64,000 nt of DNA from contig JAJFLQ010000174.1 of assembly GCA_021772615.1 (NCBI GenBank), forward strand, positions 40,802 through 104,801. Direction: 5' to 3'. The DNA is from Verrucomicrobiota bacterium (GTDB lineage: Bacteria; Verrucomicrobiota; Lentisphaeria; JABSQK01; JAJFLO01). Below are positions 34,689-43,150 of the stretch, piece by piece (positions within the stretch are counted from its first letter, which is position 1; the number at the start of each line of letters is the position of its first letter). The notes beneath the pieces were generated by a model, which saw only the letters and a program-made list of their open reading frames with translations, made no database searches and was not told where the DNA came from. Made by a program: the position numbers and the translations under genes.

Positions 34689-35366
34689 ATGAGAGTATTG
34701 GTGATCGAGGACGACGCGAAAACGGCGTCATTTATCGTCAAGGGGTTGGCGGAGGCCGGGTATATCGTGGTGCACGTTGCCGATGGTGAAGAAGGCCTGT
34801 TTAAGGCCCTGAACGAATCGTTTGATGCGGCCGTTATCGATGTGATGTTGCCACGTTTGGATGGACTGCAGGTGATTCAACGAATGCGGCTCGACAAGGT
34901 CAACACCCCGGTCCTGATACTGAGTGCCAGGAAGACGCTGGACGACCGCGTTGATGGCCTGCGAACCGGCGCCGACGACTATCTGGTCAAACCCTTCGCC
35001 TTCACGGAATTGCTGGTGCGTGTTCAGGCATTGATCCGCCGGGCGCACCGGACCCCCGAGACCACTACGCTGTCCGCGGCGGACCTGGAGGTCGACCTGG
35101 TGCGGCGGATTGCCCGTCGCTCCGGGAAAAAAATTGAACTGCAACCCAGGGAGTTCGCGCTGCTCGAGTATCTGCTGCGCAACAAAGGTCGGGTCGTCTC
35201 GAAGACCATGATCATGGAGCATGTGTGGGATTATAATTTTGACCCGCAAACAAACGTAGTGGAATCGCGTATGTATCGACTACGTAATAAGATAGATCGT
35301 GACTTCCAGACGAAATTGCTGCATACGATCCGGGGAGTGGGGTATGTTCTCGAAGAAGCTGAGTAA
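34689..35366 (+). CDS. OmpR/PhoB-family response regulator
   Basis: A 225-residue regulator. The receiver domain (1-118) has the acidic pair 'VIEDDAK', phospho-acceptor Asp in 'AAVIDVMLPRLDG', 'LSAR' with the switch Ser and 'KPFAF' Lys. The winged-helix domain (130-222) has 'LQPREFALLEYLLRNKGRVVSKTMI' and 'NVVESRMYRLRNKID...HTIRGVGYVLEE', with the OmpR recognition helix. CusR/CopR- and QseB-like regulators share this layout. The kinase gene starts 23 nt before its stop. Given the surrounding envelope genes it is a candidate controller of the pump-arn operon, though the 24-bp dyad is not a typical OmpR-family site. Confidence 0.92.
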   Translation: MRVLVIEDDAKTASFIVKGLAEAGYIVVHVADGEEGLFKALNESFDAAVIDVMLPRLDGLQVIQRMRLDKVNTPVLILSARKTLDDRVDGLRTGADDYLVKPFAFTELLVRVQALIRRAHRTPETTTLSAADLEVDLVRRIARRSGKKIELQPREFALLEYLLRNKGRVVSKTMIMEHVWDYNFDPQTNVVESRMYRLRNKIDRDFQTKLLHTIRGVGYVLEEAE

Positions 35367-36765
35367 CCGCTGTGGAACGGTTCGGTTTCGTCTTACCTTC
35401 ATGTACTTGTTTCTTGCCGTTAGCCTCTCCACTGTTGCGTTTGCTATGTTCTACATCAGCCTTGGGCGAACGTTGGCCGGGAGTATCGATCAGTTTCTGG
35501 CAATAGAAATGGAAGAGATGGTGACGTTTTACCACCGCAGTACGCTGGAGGAGCTTGCGCCGTGGGTTGTCGAGGAAGCAAAGGGGGAAGGCGTAAATCG
35601 TGTCTTTCTTCAGGTATTGACGACGACTGGCGATGTTGTGTGCATGTCTCCCTCGTGGAGCGAAAGCAGTATCGACGAGTTGGCGCGCATACCGCCGGAA
35701 TTGTCGATCGGCGAACCGATATTTCGGACCATAACAATACCGGGCCGGACCTCCGACATTCGTACCCTTTACCGCCAAGTGAGTGACCAGCACGTTCTCC
35801 AGTTTTGTATCTCGATGCATGAAACAGGCGCACTGAAGAAGCGGATTCGTGAGCATTTCGGCATCCTGCTCCTGATATTCACGGTCGGCGGCGGGTCGGC
35901 GGCGTGGTTTGTGGTGAATAAGGCGATGTCCGGAGTCGATCGCGTTACCCATACCGCTGTAAAGATTCACAAAGGCGATCTTTCCCACCGTGTGCCGGTC
36001 GGAGACGAGGGGCAGGAAATACAACAGCTTGCCAACGCGTTTAACGGCATGCTCGAGCGGGTCCAGTCGTTGGTTGCCGAGCTGCGCGATGTGACGAACA
36101 ATATTGCTCACGATCTGCGGACGCCGATTACCCGCATTCGAGGCATCGCGGAAACAACGTTAACCGGGGCGACCACTGTTAACGATTACAAACGCATGGC
36201 CGGCTCGGTAATTGAAGATTGTGACTGGCTTGACGGATTGATCAATACCATGCTCGATATTGCCGAACTCGAATCCGGCAGTCCGTCACGCACCGATGAG
36301 CAGGTGGATCTCAATACGATTGTCCGGAATGCGTGCGATTTGTTCGAACCGCTTGCGGAAGACAAAGATATCTCAATGCCGGTCGTCGAATCTGCGAACG
36401 CAGCAATCGTCAACATGAGCAGGCAACGACTGGAACGTGTGGTCGCGAATCTCCTTGATAATGCATTGAAATACACGCTGGAAGGCGGTCGCGTCGAAGT
36501 AACAGTTGCTACGACGACGAGTCAGGTAGTCATGACAATTCGCGATAACGGAATTGGCATCGCCAGGCATGAGTTGCGGCATATTGCCAGGAAATTCTAC
36601 CGCGTCGACAAGAGTCGCTCAACGCGCGGCCACGGCCTTGGCCTAAGCCTGGTACGGTCGATCGTTCTCGCGCACGGCGGTGAAATCTCGGTAGAAAGCG
36701 AGTTAGGCAAAGGCGCGACGTTCACCGTGACATTGCCGCTCGTGCATCGTGGGCAGACGGCGTAA
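35344..36765 (+). CDS. Membrane sensor histidine kinase, partner of the OmpR-type regulator
   Basis: A 473-residue orthodox kinase. TM1 (about 12-34) and TM2 (about 175-195) flank a periplasmic sensor domain of about 140 residues. A HAMP linker (about 197-248) follows, then the dimerisation helix with 'NIAHDLRTPITRIRG' (phospho-His near 256). The ATPase domain has 'NLLDNALKYT' (N box), 'IRDNGIGI' (G1), 'RHGLGLSL'-type G2 reading 'STRGHGLGLSLVRSI', and 'KGATFTVTLP' near the end. The ATG at 35344 is preceded by a G-rich site and overlaps the regulator gene, a usual coupling. The arrangement matches CusS/QseC-type kinases. Confidence 0.92.
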   Translation: MFSKKLSNRCGTVRFRLTFMYLFLAVSLSTVAFAMFYISLGRTLAGSIDQFLAIEMEEMVTFYHRSTLEELAPWVVEEAKGEGVNRVFLQVLTTTGDVVCMSPSWSESSIDELARIPPELSIGEPIFRTITIPGRTSDIRTLYRQVSDQHVLQFCISMHETGALKKRIREHFGILLLIFTVGGGSAAWFVVNKAMSGVDRVTHTAVKIHKGDLSHRVPVGDEGQEIQQLANAFNGMLERVQSLVAELRDVTNNIAHDLRTPITRIRGIAETTLTGATTVNDYKRMAGSVIEDCDWLDGLINTMLDIAELESGSPSRTDEQVDLNTIVRNACDLFEPLAEDKDISMPVVESANAAIVNMSRQRLERVVANLLDNALKYTLEGGRVEVTVATTTSQVVMTIRDNGIGIARHELRHIARKFYRVDKSRSTRGHGLGLSLVRSIVLAHGGEISVESELGKGATFTVTLPLVHRGQTA

Positions 36766-36877
36766 TGTTTCCTGAGTCGTCCAAAGCATCATTGCCTTCT
36801 ATGCCCATATGATTGCGTTGACACGCACCATTTTTCACGGATTCAGGTTTAATTGAATAACCCAAAAGGAGCGCATT

Positions 36878-39115
36878 ATGAAACTTACATTCCTCGGAGC
36901 AAACCGAAATGTCACTGGTTCCCGTTATTGCCTCGAAAGCGGCGACAAGAAGGTGATGATTGACTGCGGATTGGTGCAGGAACGCGCGTTCCTCTCCCGA
37001 AATTGGACCCCTTGCCCGATCGCAGCCGACGAGGTAACGGCGTTGCTGTTGACGCACGCGCATATCGACCATATCGGACTGATTCCGAAATTTGTAGCCG
37101 ATGGTTTCCGCGGGCCCATTTACGCGACACACCCCACCGTTGCCCTGGCGGATGTGATGCTGAAGGATTCGGCAAAGATTCAGGCGGAGGACGCATTTTA
37201 CAAAAAGCGTCGGCACAGCAAGGAAGGACGGCAGGGACCATACCCCGTAGTGCCGCTGTATTCCGACGACGACGTTGCCCAGGCGATGCGTCAATTTCAG
37301 GGCGTTGATTATGGCGAAGCGATGGATATCGCTCCAGGTATGACGGTGACGTGGCACGACGCGGGGCACATATTGGGTTCGTCTTCGTTGTTTATTGCGC
37401 TCAGTGAGGCCGGCTGCGAACGGACGATTATTTTCTCGGGAGATATCGGTCAGCATGACAAGCCGCTAATCCACGACCCAACCACCTTTCAGCGCGCCGA
37501 CTATGTAGTTATGGAGTCGACGTATGGTGATCGTGACCATGGCGCAGACGAGAGCATTGAAGACCGACTGGAGACGATCACGAATCGTACCGTGGCACGC
37601 GGCGGCAATCTGGTTATTCCCGTCTTCGCGGTCGAACGAGCCCAGGAGATGATGTTTTTTATCAGTCGCCTCGTGCACCAGAACAAAATTCCAGATATTC
37701 CAATATTTCTTGATAGCCCAATGGCCTATGATGTGACAACCATCTTCCGGAAATTCGAAGACTGGCTCGACGATGAAACGCATCGTTTCATCGCTGCGGA
37801 CGAACCTCCTCTCCGCTTCCGGGGGTTACATCTATCACGAACTACGGAGGAATCGAAAGCCATAAACAAACTCGATACGCCTTGTATCATCATGGCCCCT
37901 GCCGGGATGTGTAATGCGGGACGGATCAAGCATCACCTGAAAGCAAATCTGCCCCGGCCGGAATCAACCATCCTGTTCGTCGGCTATCAGGGAAAAGGAA
38001 CGCTTGGCAGGCTGATCGTGTCGGGCGAACGAGAGGTTCGAATCCACGGTCGTCAATACCGGGTGGACGCCGAGATTGAGCAGGTTGCCGGCATGTCGGG
38101 CCATGCGGATCGGCAGGGACTGATCAAGTGGCTCGATGCGTTCGAGGCGCCACCGCGCAGATTGTTCCTGACACACGGGGACGAAGAAGCGGCGCTGGCG
38201 TTGCAGTATGTCATCAAAGAACGATTTCACTACAATGTTTCTGTTCCCGAGTATGGTACTGAATTCCAACTCACCGATGACGGTTCCGAACCCGGCGCAC
38301 AACGGGAAACCGTTGTGAATGAGACTTCCGGCCAGCCAACGCACTCCACGAATCCTGGCGACCTCAATGCGACAACGGACAACGGCGCTTCGTCGGAAAC
38401 AACCGAATCCCTCCCCCTGCTTCGAGGCCAGCATCCGGACCTGGAGTTTCTTGACTGCACCATACGTCGCCCGATAAGCTTCCTGCGCGACGATCCGTGG
38501 CGCGTCTTACGCATCCAGAGCGATCTGATTCAGGGAATTGAGATGATGACACGCGCTCTCGAGGGACGTCGCCGCGCATTGGCTGTGTTCGGCAGTGCGC
38601 GCCTGCCCGACAATCATCCGTCGTATCTGCTGGCTCGGCGAACCAGCAGACTGTTGGGAGAGAACGGCTTCGCAATCATCACGGGTGGGGGGCCGGGCAT
38701 CATGGAAGCAGCAAATCGAGGCGCTCGCGAAGCCGGAACCATTTCGATTGGACTGAACATTGAATTGCCGCACGAGCAGTACGTGAACGCCTATTGCGAC
38801 GCGTCCTACACCTGCCATTATTTCTTTGTCCGAAAAATGATGTTTGCGAAATACGCTCGGGGTTTTGTCATTTTTCCCGGTGGTTTCGGTACTCTTGACG
38901 AGTTCTTTGAGTCGCTCACGCTGATTCAGACTGGAAAACTCGCAGAGTTTCCCGTCGTGCTGGTGGGCTCTGATTTTTGGGGGCCGGTCGTCGATTGGTT
39001 ACGAACAAAAGTACGGGGCGAGACATGCATTGACGACCAGGACCTTGAACGTTTCCGGGTTATGGATGACGCTGGTGAAATTGCAGAATTCATGAATCAA
39101 ACCGTCGATGGATAA
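36878..39115 (+). CDS. Beta-CASP metallo-beta-lactamase-fold RNase fused to a LOG (lysine-decarboxylase-like) domain
   Basis: A 745-residue fusion. Residues 1-460 are a beta-CASP nuclease: 'FLGANRNVTGSRY', metal motif 'LTHAHIDHIG' near 60, 'HDAGHILGSSS', 'IFSGDIGQH', 'ESTYGDR', 'IPVFAVERAQE', 'IFLDSPMA' and 'MSGHADRQGLIKWL'. Close relatives process mRNA (RNA specificity factors). A Ser/Thr/Asn-rich linker (about 465-520) follows. Residues about 530-745 are a TIGR00730-type LOG domain: 'AVFGSARLPDN', 'ITGGGPGIMEAANRGA', 'YFFVRKMMFAKYARGFVIFPGGFGTLDEFFE'. LOG proteins release cytokinin-like bases from nucleoside monophosphates. I know each family alone; the pairing suggests nucleotide salvage coupled to RNA turnover, which is inference. 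A strong AAAAGGAG site precedes the ATG. Confidence 0.85.
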   Translation: MKLTFLGANRNVTGSRYCLESGDKKVMIDCGLVQERAFLSRNWTPCPIAADEVTALLLTHAHIDHIGLIPKFVADGFRGPIYATHPTVALADVMLKDSAKIQAEDAFYKKRRHSKEGRQGPYPVVPLYSDDDVAQAMRQFQGVDYGEAMDIAPGMTVTWHDAGHILGSSSLFIALSEAGCERTIIFSGDIGQHDKPLIHDPTTFQRADYVVMESTYGDRDHGADESIEDRLETITNRTVARGGNLVIPVFAVERAQEMMFFISRLVHQNKIPDIPIFLDSPMAYDVTTIFRKFEDWLDDETHRFIAADEPPLRFRGLHLSRTTEESKAINKLDTPCIIMAPAGMCNAGRIKHHLKANLPRPESTILFVGYQGKGTLGRLIVSGEREVRIHGRQYRVDAEIEQVAGMSGHADRQGLIKWLDAFEAPPRRLFLTHGDEEAALALQYVIKERFHYNVSVPEYGTEFQLTDDGSEPGAQRETVVNETSGQPTHSTNPGDLNATTDNGASSETTESLPLLRGQHPDLEFLDCTIRRPISFLRDDPWRVLRIQSDLIQGIEMMTRALEGRRRALAVFGSARLPDNHPSYLLARRTSRLLGENGFAIITGGGPGIMEAANRGAREAGTISIGLNIELPHEQYVNAYCDASYTCHYFFVRKMMFAKYARGFVIFPGGFGTLDEFFESLTLIQTGKLAEFPVVLVGSDFWGPVVDWLRTKVRGETCIDDQDLERFRVMDDAGEIAEFMNQTVDG

Positions 39116-39243
39116 GCACCACACAACCGATCGACGACGGTCCAATATCGTTGAATCAAGCATTTTCGTTTCGCGCTTTAGCGTGCTCGCGCCGGTCCCA
39201 TAGAAATGGTTCAAGATTGTGGGAAACCCACACTGAAATGTGA

Positions 39244-39292
39244 ACCAGAGCTCGGTTTATGTTTTGCGCGCAACATAAAACTGAACTCTGGT
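39244..39292. terminator. Bidirectional stem-loop between convergent genes
   Basis: ACCAGAG (39244-39250) pairs with CTCTGGT (39286-39292), enclosing an inner stem GTTTATGTT/AACATAAAA around TTGCGCGC. It lies between the ends of two convergent genes. It has no T-run directly after it, so it is a probable but not classical terminator. Confidence 0.45.
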
Positions 39293-39329
39293 GCTCCAGG
39301 GGCAAGTTATGGAGTTCAATTAATTTTTC

Positions 39330-39361
39330 ATTCGCGTTTATTCGCGTCCATTCGCGGTTCC
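39330..39361. repeat. Three-unit 10-bp tandem repeat ATTCGCGTYY
   Basis: ATTCGCGTTT, ATTCGCGTCC and ATTCGCGGTT follow each other directly. Similar ATTCGCG-type triplets are widespread intergenic sequences in several environmental phyla. This stretch, 39116-39406, contains no other supported feature than the stem-loop above. Confidence 0.55.
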
Positions 39362-39406
39362 CTTTCTATTCGAGACTCTTGCGAGTTATGAATATTACGT
39401 CAGTGC

Positions 39407-42196
39407 TCACACTTGCAACTCAGCCAGATACGCCTTGAGATCGGTGGTAAGCTGCTCCATCGCGGGTCGGAGGCGGTCAAAGGATGCTTCCGCCTGCGCC
39501 GTTTCACCACCGCGGCCCATGATCTCCAATTCGGCTGCCCGTTGCGTAGCGATGTCCGCGGAGAACACGCCGATCGTGCCCTTCAATGCGTGCGCAGCCT
39601 GGGTTAGTTCTTCATCGTCACCGGTTTCTATTGCCTTTTGAATGCGATCCATGAGCGGCGGGCCGTCTTCGAGAAACATGTTGATCACGCGCGCCGCGCG
39701 CTCGGTGTGGTCGTTGAGCCGCTGCATGAACGCATTCCGATCGAAGCTCTCGTCCGCGGTCAATGCCGTCTCTGTTGCCGCAATGTCGTCAACGCTGTCC
39801 GTGTCGGCGGCCCTGTTCGCATGTTCGGCTGTAGAAAACGAACGCAACGTCGTAATGAGATCCTCGCGGTCGATTGGTTTGGCAATGTAATCATCCATGC
39901 CTGCGGCAAGACACTGCTCGCGGTCGCCTTTCATCACATTGGCGGTCATGGCGATAACCGGAATGCGAGACGCGTTTCGTGCCTCGCCCTCTTCATCGCG
40001 GAGCTGTCGCGTGGTTTCGAGGCCGTCCATAATAGGCATCTGCACGTCCATGAGAATAATGTCGAAGGTGTTGTCGCGCCATGCTGCAAGCCCGTCCTTA
40101 CCATTATCGGCAACCACAACGTCGCAGCCCAGATAACCGAGCATCTCCTGGGCGACGATCTGATTGACGCGGTTGTCCTCGACCAGAAGCACACGCAGTC
40201 CCAGATCCGCCGGCGCGTCGCCGCGGCACCCTCCGGTTGCTGCGTCGCGCAGCGCGCTCTCGCATGTTTCCGGTCGGAACGGGTCGACAATTGCATTTAA
40301 CAGCGTCGACTGTTTTACCGGTTTCTCCAGTGTTGTTCGAACGCCGGCGCCGGTGTAGTTCTTGATCGGACTCGCGGCAGTATCTTTGGTCATTATGATC
40401 ACATGGAGGTCGTTGAGAACCGGATGCCGGTCGATCCAGTCAAGTAATGCGTCGTCGCCGACATCCACCGTCGACGCATCGCAGATCAACAAGTCAAATG
40501 GGGTGCCGGAAGCAACCGATTTGTCCAACTCAGTCCGAGCTAGATCCGGTTCCGTCACGGATGTGGGCGACAGTTTCCAATTCTCCAGCAGTTCGCCGAG
40601 AATGTCGGCGCTAGTGACATTCTGGTCGAGAACCAATACCCGCATGCCGGAAATTTTTGGGAGTGTTTGCGTTCCAAAAATTGCAGAGTCTTCTGCGCCG
40701 ACACGGAAGCGCGCAGTAAAATAAAATGTACTTCCGATCCCGGCATCGCTCTCCAACCAGATCTTGCCGCCCAGTTGTTCGACCAGAAACGTTGATATCG
40801 CCAATCCCAGGCCCGTACCTCCGAACTGTCGGCTGGTCGAGGAGTCGGCCTGCTCGAAGGCCTTGTAGATTACGTGCTGTTTCTCCGGCGGAATGCCGAT
40901 ACCAGTGTCCTTTACCAGGCAATTCACGACGACCTCATCACCCTCCCGGGATCGTACCGTGATCTCGACAATTACTTCACCGCTGTCGGTGAATTTGATG
41001 GCATTGCCGATAAGGTTGATAAGCACCTGCCGCAGCCGGTTCGGATCGCCATGCACCTTGTCCGGAATGTCGGCAGAAATGCGTGACGCCAATTCGAGTC
41101 CCTTGTTATGCGCCCGGATCGCGAGGATGTGCAGGGTGTCACCAACCAGATCGCGGATATCGAACTCCAGGTCTTCCAATTCAAGCTTACCGGCTTCGAT
41201 CTTTGAGAAGTCGAGAATATCGTTGATCAACGACAACAGCGACTCGCACGAGGTTCGTAGCATCCGCATGTAGTTTGTTTGTCGCGGCGTCAACTCGGTA
41301 TCGAGGAGTAGTTCTGCCAGGCCCTTGATGGCATTCATGGGGGTGCGGATCTCATGGCTCATGTTGGCAAGAAACTGGCTCTTGGCAAGATTGGCCTCCT
41401 GCGCAGCATGCATCGCGTGTTCGAGTTCGTTGGTGCGTTCTTCAACGCGTTGCTCCAGGGTGTGGCTGTAATCTTCGACTTCCTTCTTGCTGCTGTTCAG
41501 TTCCTTGAACAGCGCCTTGATCGCATTGCGCATGACCGTAAGGCTTTCGGCCAGTCGACCGGTTTCATCGCGACTGCCCGTGTCTATATAGGCATCGAGG
41601 TCGCCTCCGGCTATCGCGTTTGCTGACTGCTGAAGTTTTGTAAGTGGGGCCGAGATATATTGCCGGGTCGTAATGATCGATGTGACAGTAATCGCCGCAA
41701 TCAGCAGAACGATCAATGCCAGAATTCCGGCGACATTTATGATAAACTCACGGCGCACGCTTTCGCGCGAAATCACGATCTCTATCCTGCCGAGGTCGTC
41801 ATTGCCGCTTGTAATTCGGGCGGACCGTGAAAGGTACCGCCCCGATGCCTCGAAATACGCGAAGTCTCTGTCCTTCATCTCCTCGCGGATGCGGGTTGTG
41901 GCAATAGTATCATGTTCGTAAACGCAGACATACACAACTGAGTTATCGAGGAACAAAGCGTCGACGATGCCGTCGACATTGTCAAAATCAAAATTCCATA
42001 GCGGCGTTCGGATGCTGGCCAGCGCCAATTCCATAGCACTGTCCAGCTGCGTGGTAAGTTTTTGATTCATTCGAGCGGTGTTCACTGCGATGCTCACGGC
42101 GGCAAAGCACAGGAGTATGCAGGTAACCACGCCCACAAACGCATAGGTGAATCGTCGGCTTAAGCTGGAAAAATTCTGTGGTTCAGAGTTGGTCAC
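39407..42196 (-). CDS. Hybrid sensor histidine kinase with two receivers and an HPt domain
   Basis: A 929-residue phosphorelay kinase starting at GTG. TM1 (about 14-35) and TM2 (about 155-178) enclose a periplasmic sensor segment; a HAMP region and a coiled coil (about 235-265) lead to the kinase: 'FLANMSHEIRTPMNAIKG' (phospho-His), 'NLIGNAIKFTDSG', 'VKDTGIGIPPEK' and 'GGTGLGLAIS'. The first receiver (about 517-640) looks degenerate ('VLVLDQNVTSADIL' lacks the acidic pair). The second (about 665-790) is intact: 'VLLVEDNRVNQ', 'IILMDVQMPIMDG', 'KPIDRED'. An HPt helix bundle carries 'AAHALKGTIGVFSA' near the C-terminus. BarA/TorS-like architecture. It faces left, with a periplasmic binding protein gene next upstream. 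Confidence 0.9.
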   Translation of the reverse strand: MTNSEPQNFSSLSRRFTYAFVGVVTCILLCFAAVSIAVNTARMNQKLTTQLDSAMELALASIRTPLWNFDFDNVDGIVDALFLDNSVVYVCVYEHDTIATTRIREEMKDRDFAYFEASGRYLSRSARITSGNDDLGRIEIVISRESVRREFIINVAGILALIVLLIAAITVTSIITTRQYISAPLTKLQQSANAIAGGDLDAYIDTGSRDETGRLAESLTVMRNAIKALFKELNSSKKEVEDYSHTLEQRVEERTNELEHAMHAAQEANLAKSQFLANMSHEIRTPMNAIKGLAELLLDTELTPRQTNYMRMLRTSCESLLSLINDILDFSKIEAGKLELEDLEFDIRDLVGDTLHILAIRAHNKGLELASRISADIPDKVHGDPNRLRQVLINLIGNAIKFTDSGEVIVEITVRSREGDEVVVNCLVKDTGIGIPPEKQHVIYKAFEQADSSTSRQFGGTGLGLAISTFLVEQLGGKIWLESDAGIGSTFYFTARFRVGAEDSAIFGTQTLPKISGMRVLVLDQNVTSADILGELLENWKLSPTSVTEPDLARTELDKSVASGTPFDLLICDASTVDVGDDALLDWIDRHPVLNDLHVIIMTKDTAASPIKNYTGAGVRTTLEKPVKQSTLLNAIVDPFRPETCESALRDAATGGCRGDAPADLGLRVLLVEDNRVNQIVAQEMLGYLGCDVVVADNGKDGLAAWRDNTFDIILMDVQMPIMDGLETTRQLRDEEGEARNASRIPVIAMTANVMKGDREQCLAAGMDDYIAKPIDREDLITTLRSFSTAEHANRAADTDSVDDIAATETALTADESFDRNAFMQRLNDHTERAARVINMFLEDGPPLMDRIQKAIETGDDEELTQAAHALKGTIGVFSADIATQRAAELEIMGRGGETAQAEASFDRLRPAMEQLTTDLKAYLAELQV

Positions 42197-42285
42197 AGGT
42201 ATCTTAACGTATCAGGCCGTTGCGGCATCCAGGCTTTGCAGTGTACACGCTGCAGACGGCACGTGAGCGGATTGTATGGGCCCGC

Positions 42286-43032
42286 TCAATCCATGATAGT
42301 GGACAAATGACGATCCATAATCTTCTGCACGCCGCCGCTTTTTTTGAGCGCCGCCAGTTCGCCGTTAAAGCGTTGTAACAGAATCTCGGCGTCCGGGTAT
42401 TGTTTCGAAATAATCAGATGGTGCGTTTCTTCTTCGAAAATTGTATCCAGCGTGCGGAATTGCCTGCGATCGCTGAATGTATCACGAATGGTAATCCAGC
42501 CGTTGATTTCGTTGATGATCAGGAAATCTTTTCGTCCCGATGCAATCATCTTGAAGCATCCGGCAAGATCGGCCGGGTCCTCGCGGCGTTCAACGGTATT
42601 CTCTCGCAGAAAATCGTCGAATCGTTTGGTCACACCGTATCCGAGCGGCGTGCAAATACGGCGATGCCGCAGGGCCTCAAGGTTTTCGATTTCGGAATCG
42701 ACTCGTACGAATATACGGGTGTGAATCTTGTGAATGGGGTCGGAGTAATAAAATTCCTGCTTTCGGCTCTCTGTTTGTATGTACGGGAATGTCGCAGCGT
42801 ACTGTCCGCTTTCAGCCTCTGCATAGCCGCGTTTCCAAGGGCGGAAGTCGATCACGGGCTCATAACCGAGGTTCGAAAATATCACGGAAACAATCTCTGT
42901 CAACATGCCGCGCTGTGGCAGCGATTCATCGGTAAACGGAGGATAATCGTTGCCCGTGACAAGCTTGATTTCGTCGGCCACTGCTGCCGGCGTACAGCAG
43001 AGTAAGAACATGGTAAAGAGATAGATGGGCAT
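42286..43032 (-). CDS. Periplasmic solute-binding protein, family 3 type
   Basis: A 248-residue protein with a signal peptide (to about residue 20, 'CCTPAAVADEI'). 'IKLVTGNDYPPFTDESLPQRGMLTEIVSVIFSNLGY' is the beginning of SBP_bac_3 domains, and 'FPYIQTESRKQEFYYSDPIHKI' and 'ICTPLGYGV' follow the family pattern. Such proteins bind amino acids or similar solutes. No ABC permease or ATPase gene is nearby; the gene instead sits between two histidine kinase genes. A sensory role, feeding a ligand signal to one of the kinases, fits better than transport, but this is inferred from context. Confidence 0.8.
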   Translation of the reverse strand: MPIYLFTMFLLCCTPAAVADEIKLVTGNDYPPFTDESLPQRGMLTEIVSVIFSNLGYEPVIDFRPWKRGYAEAESGQYAATFPYIQTESRKQEFYYSDPIHKIHTRIFVRVDSEIENLEALRHRRICTPLGYGVTKRFDDFLRENTVERREDPADLAGCFKMIASGRKDFLIINEINGWITIRDTFSDRRQFRTLDTIFEEETHHLIISKQYPDAEILLQRFNGELAALKKSGGVQKIMDRHLSTIMD

Positions 43033-43150
43033 AGAGCAACTTGCTGCGATCGTTAGTCGGGATCATGTACCAGTTTACTGCCGCGAACACGGATCTCTGC
43101 TGGAATGATCGTTTCACTCGCAGACAAATAGGTTACTTCAGATTCGACCG

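Noticed and set aside
36818..36823. TTGACA before the beta-CASP/LOG gene
   Set aside because: No -10-like hexamer stands at 16-18 bp; the nearest AT-rich stretch is about 24 bp away. Not called as a promoter.
39206..39391. 61-codon frame in the convergent gap
   Set aside because: It runs through a stem-loop and a tandem repeat and has no homology that I recognise.
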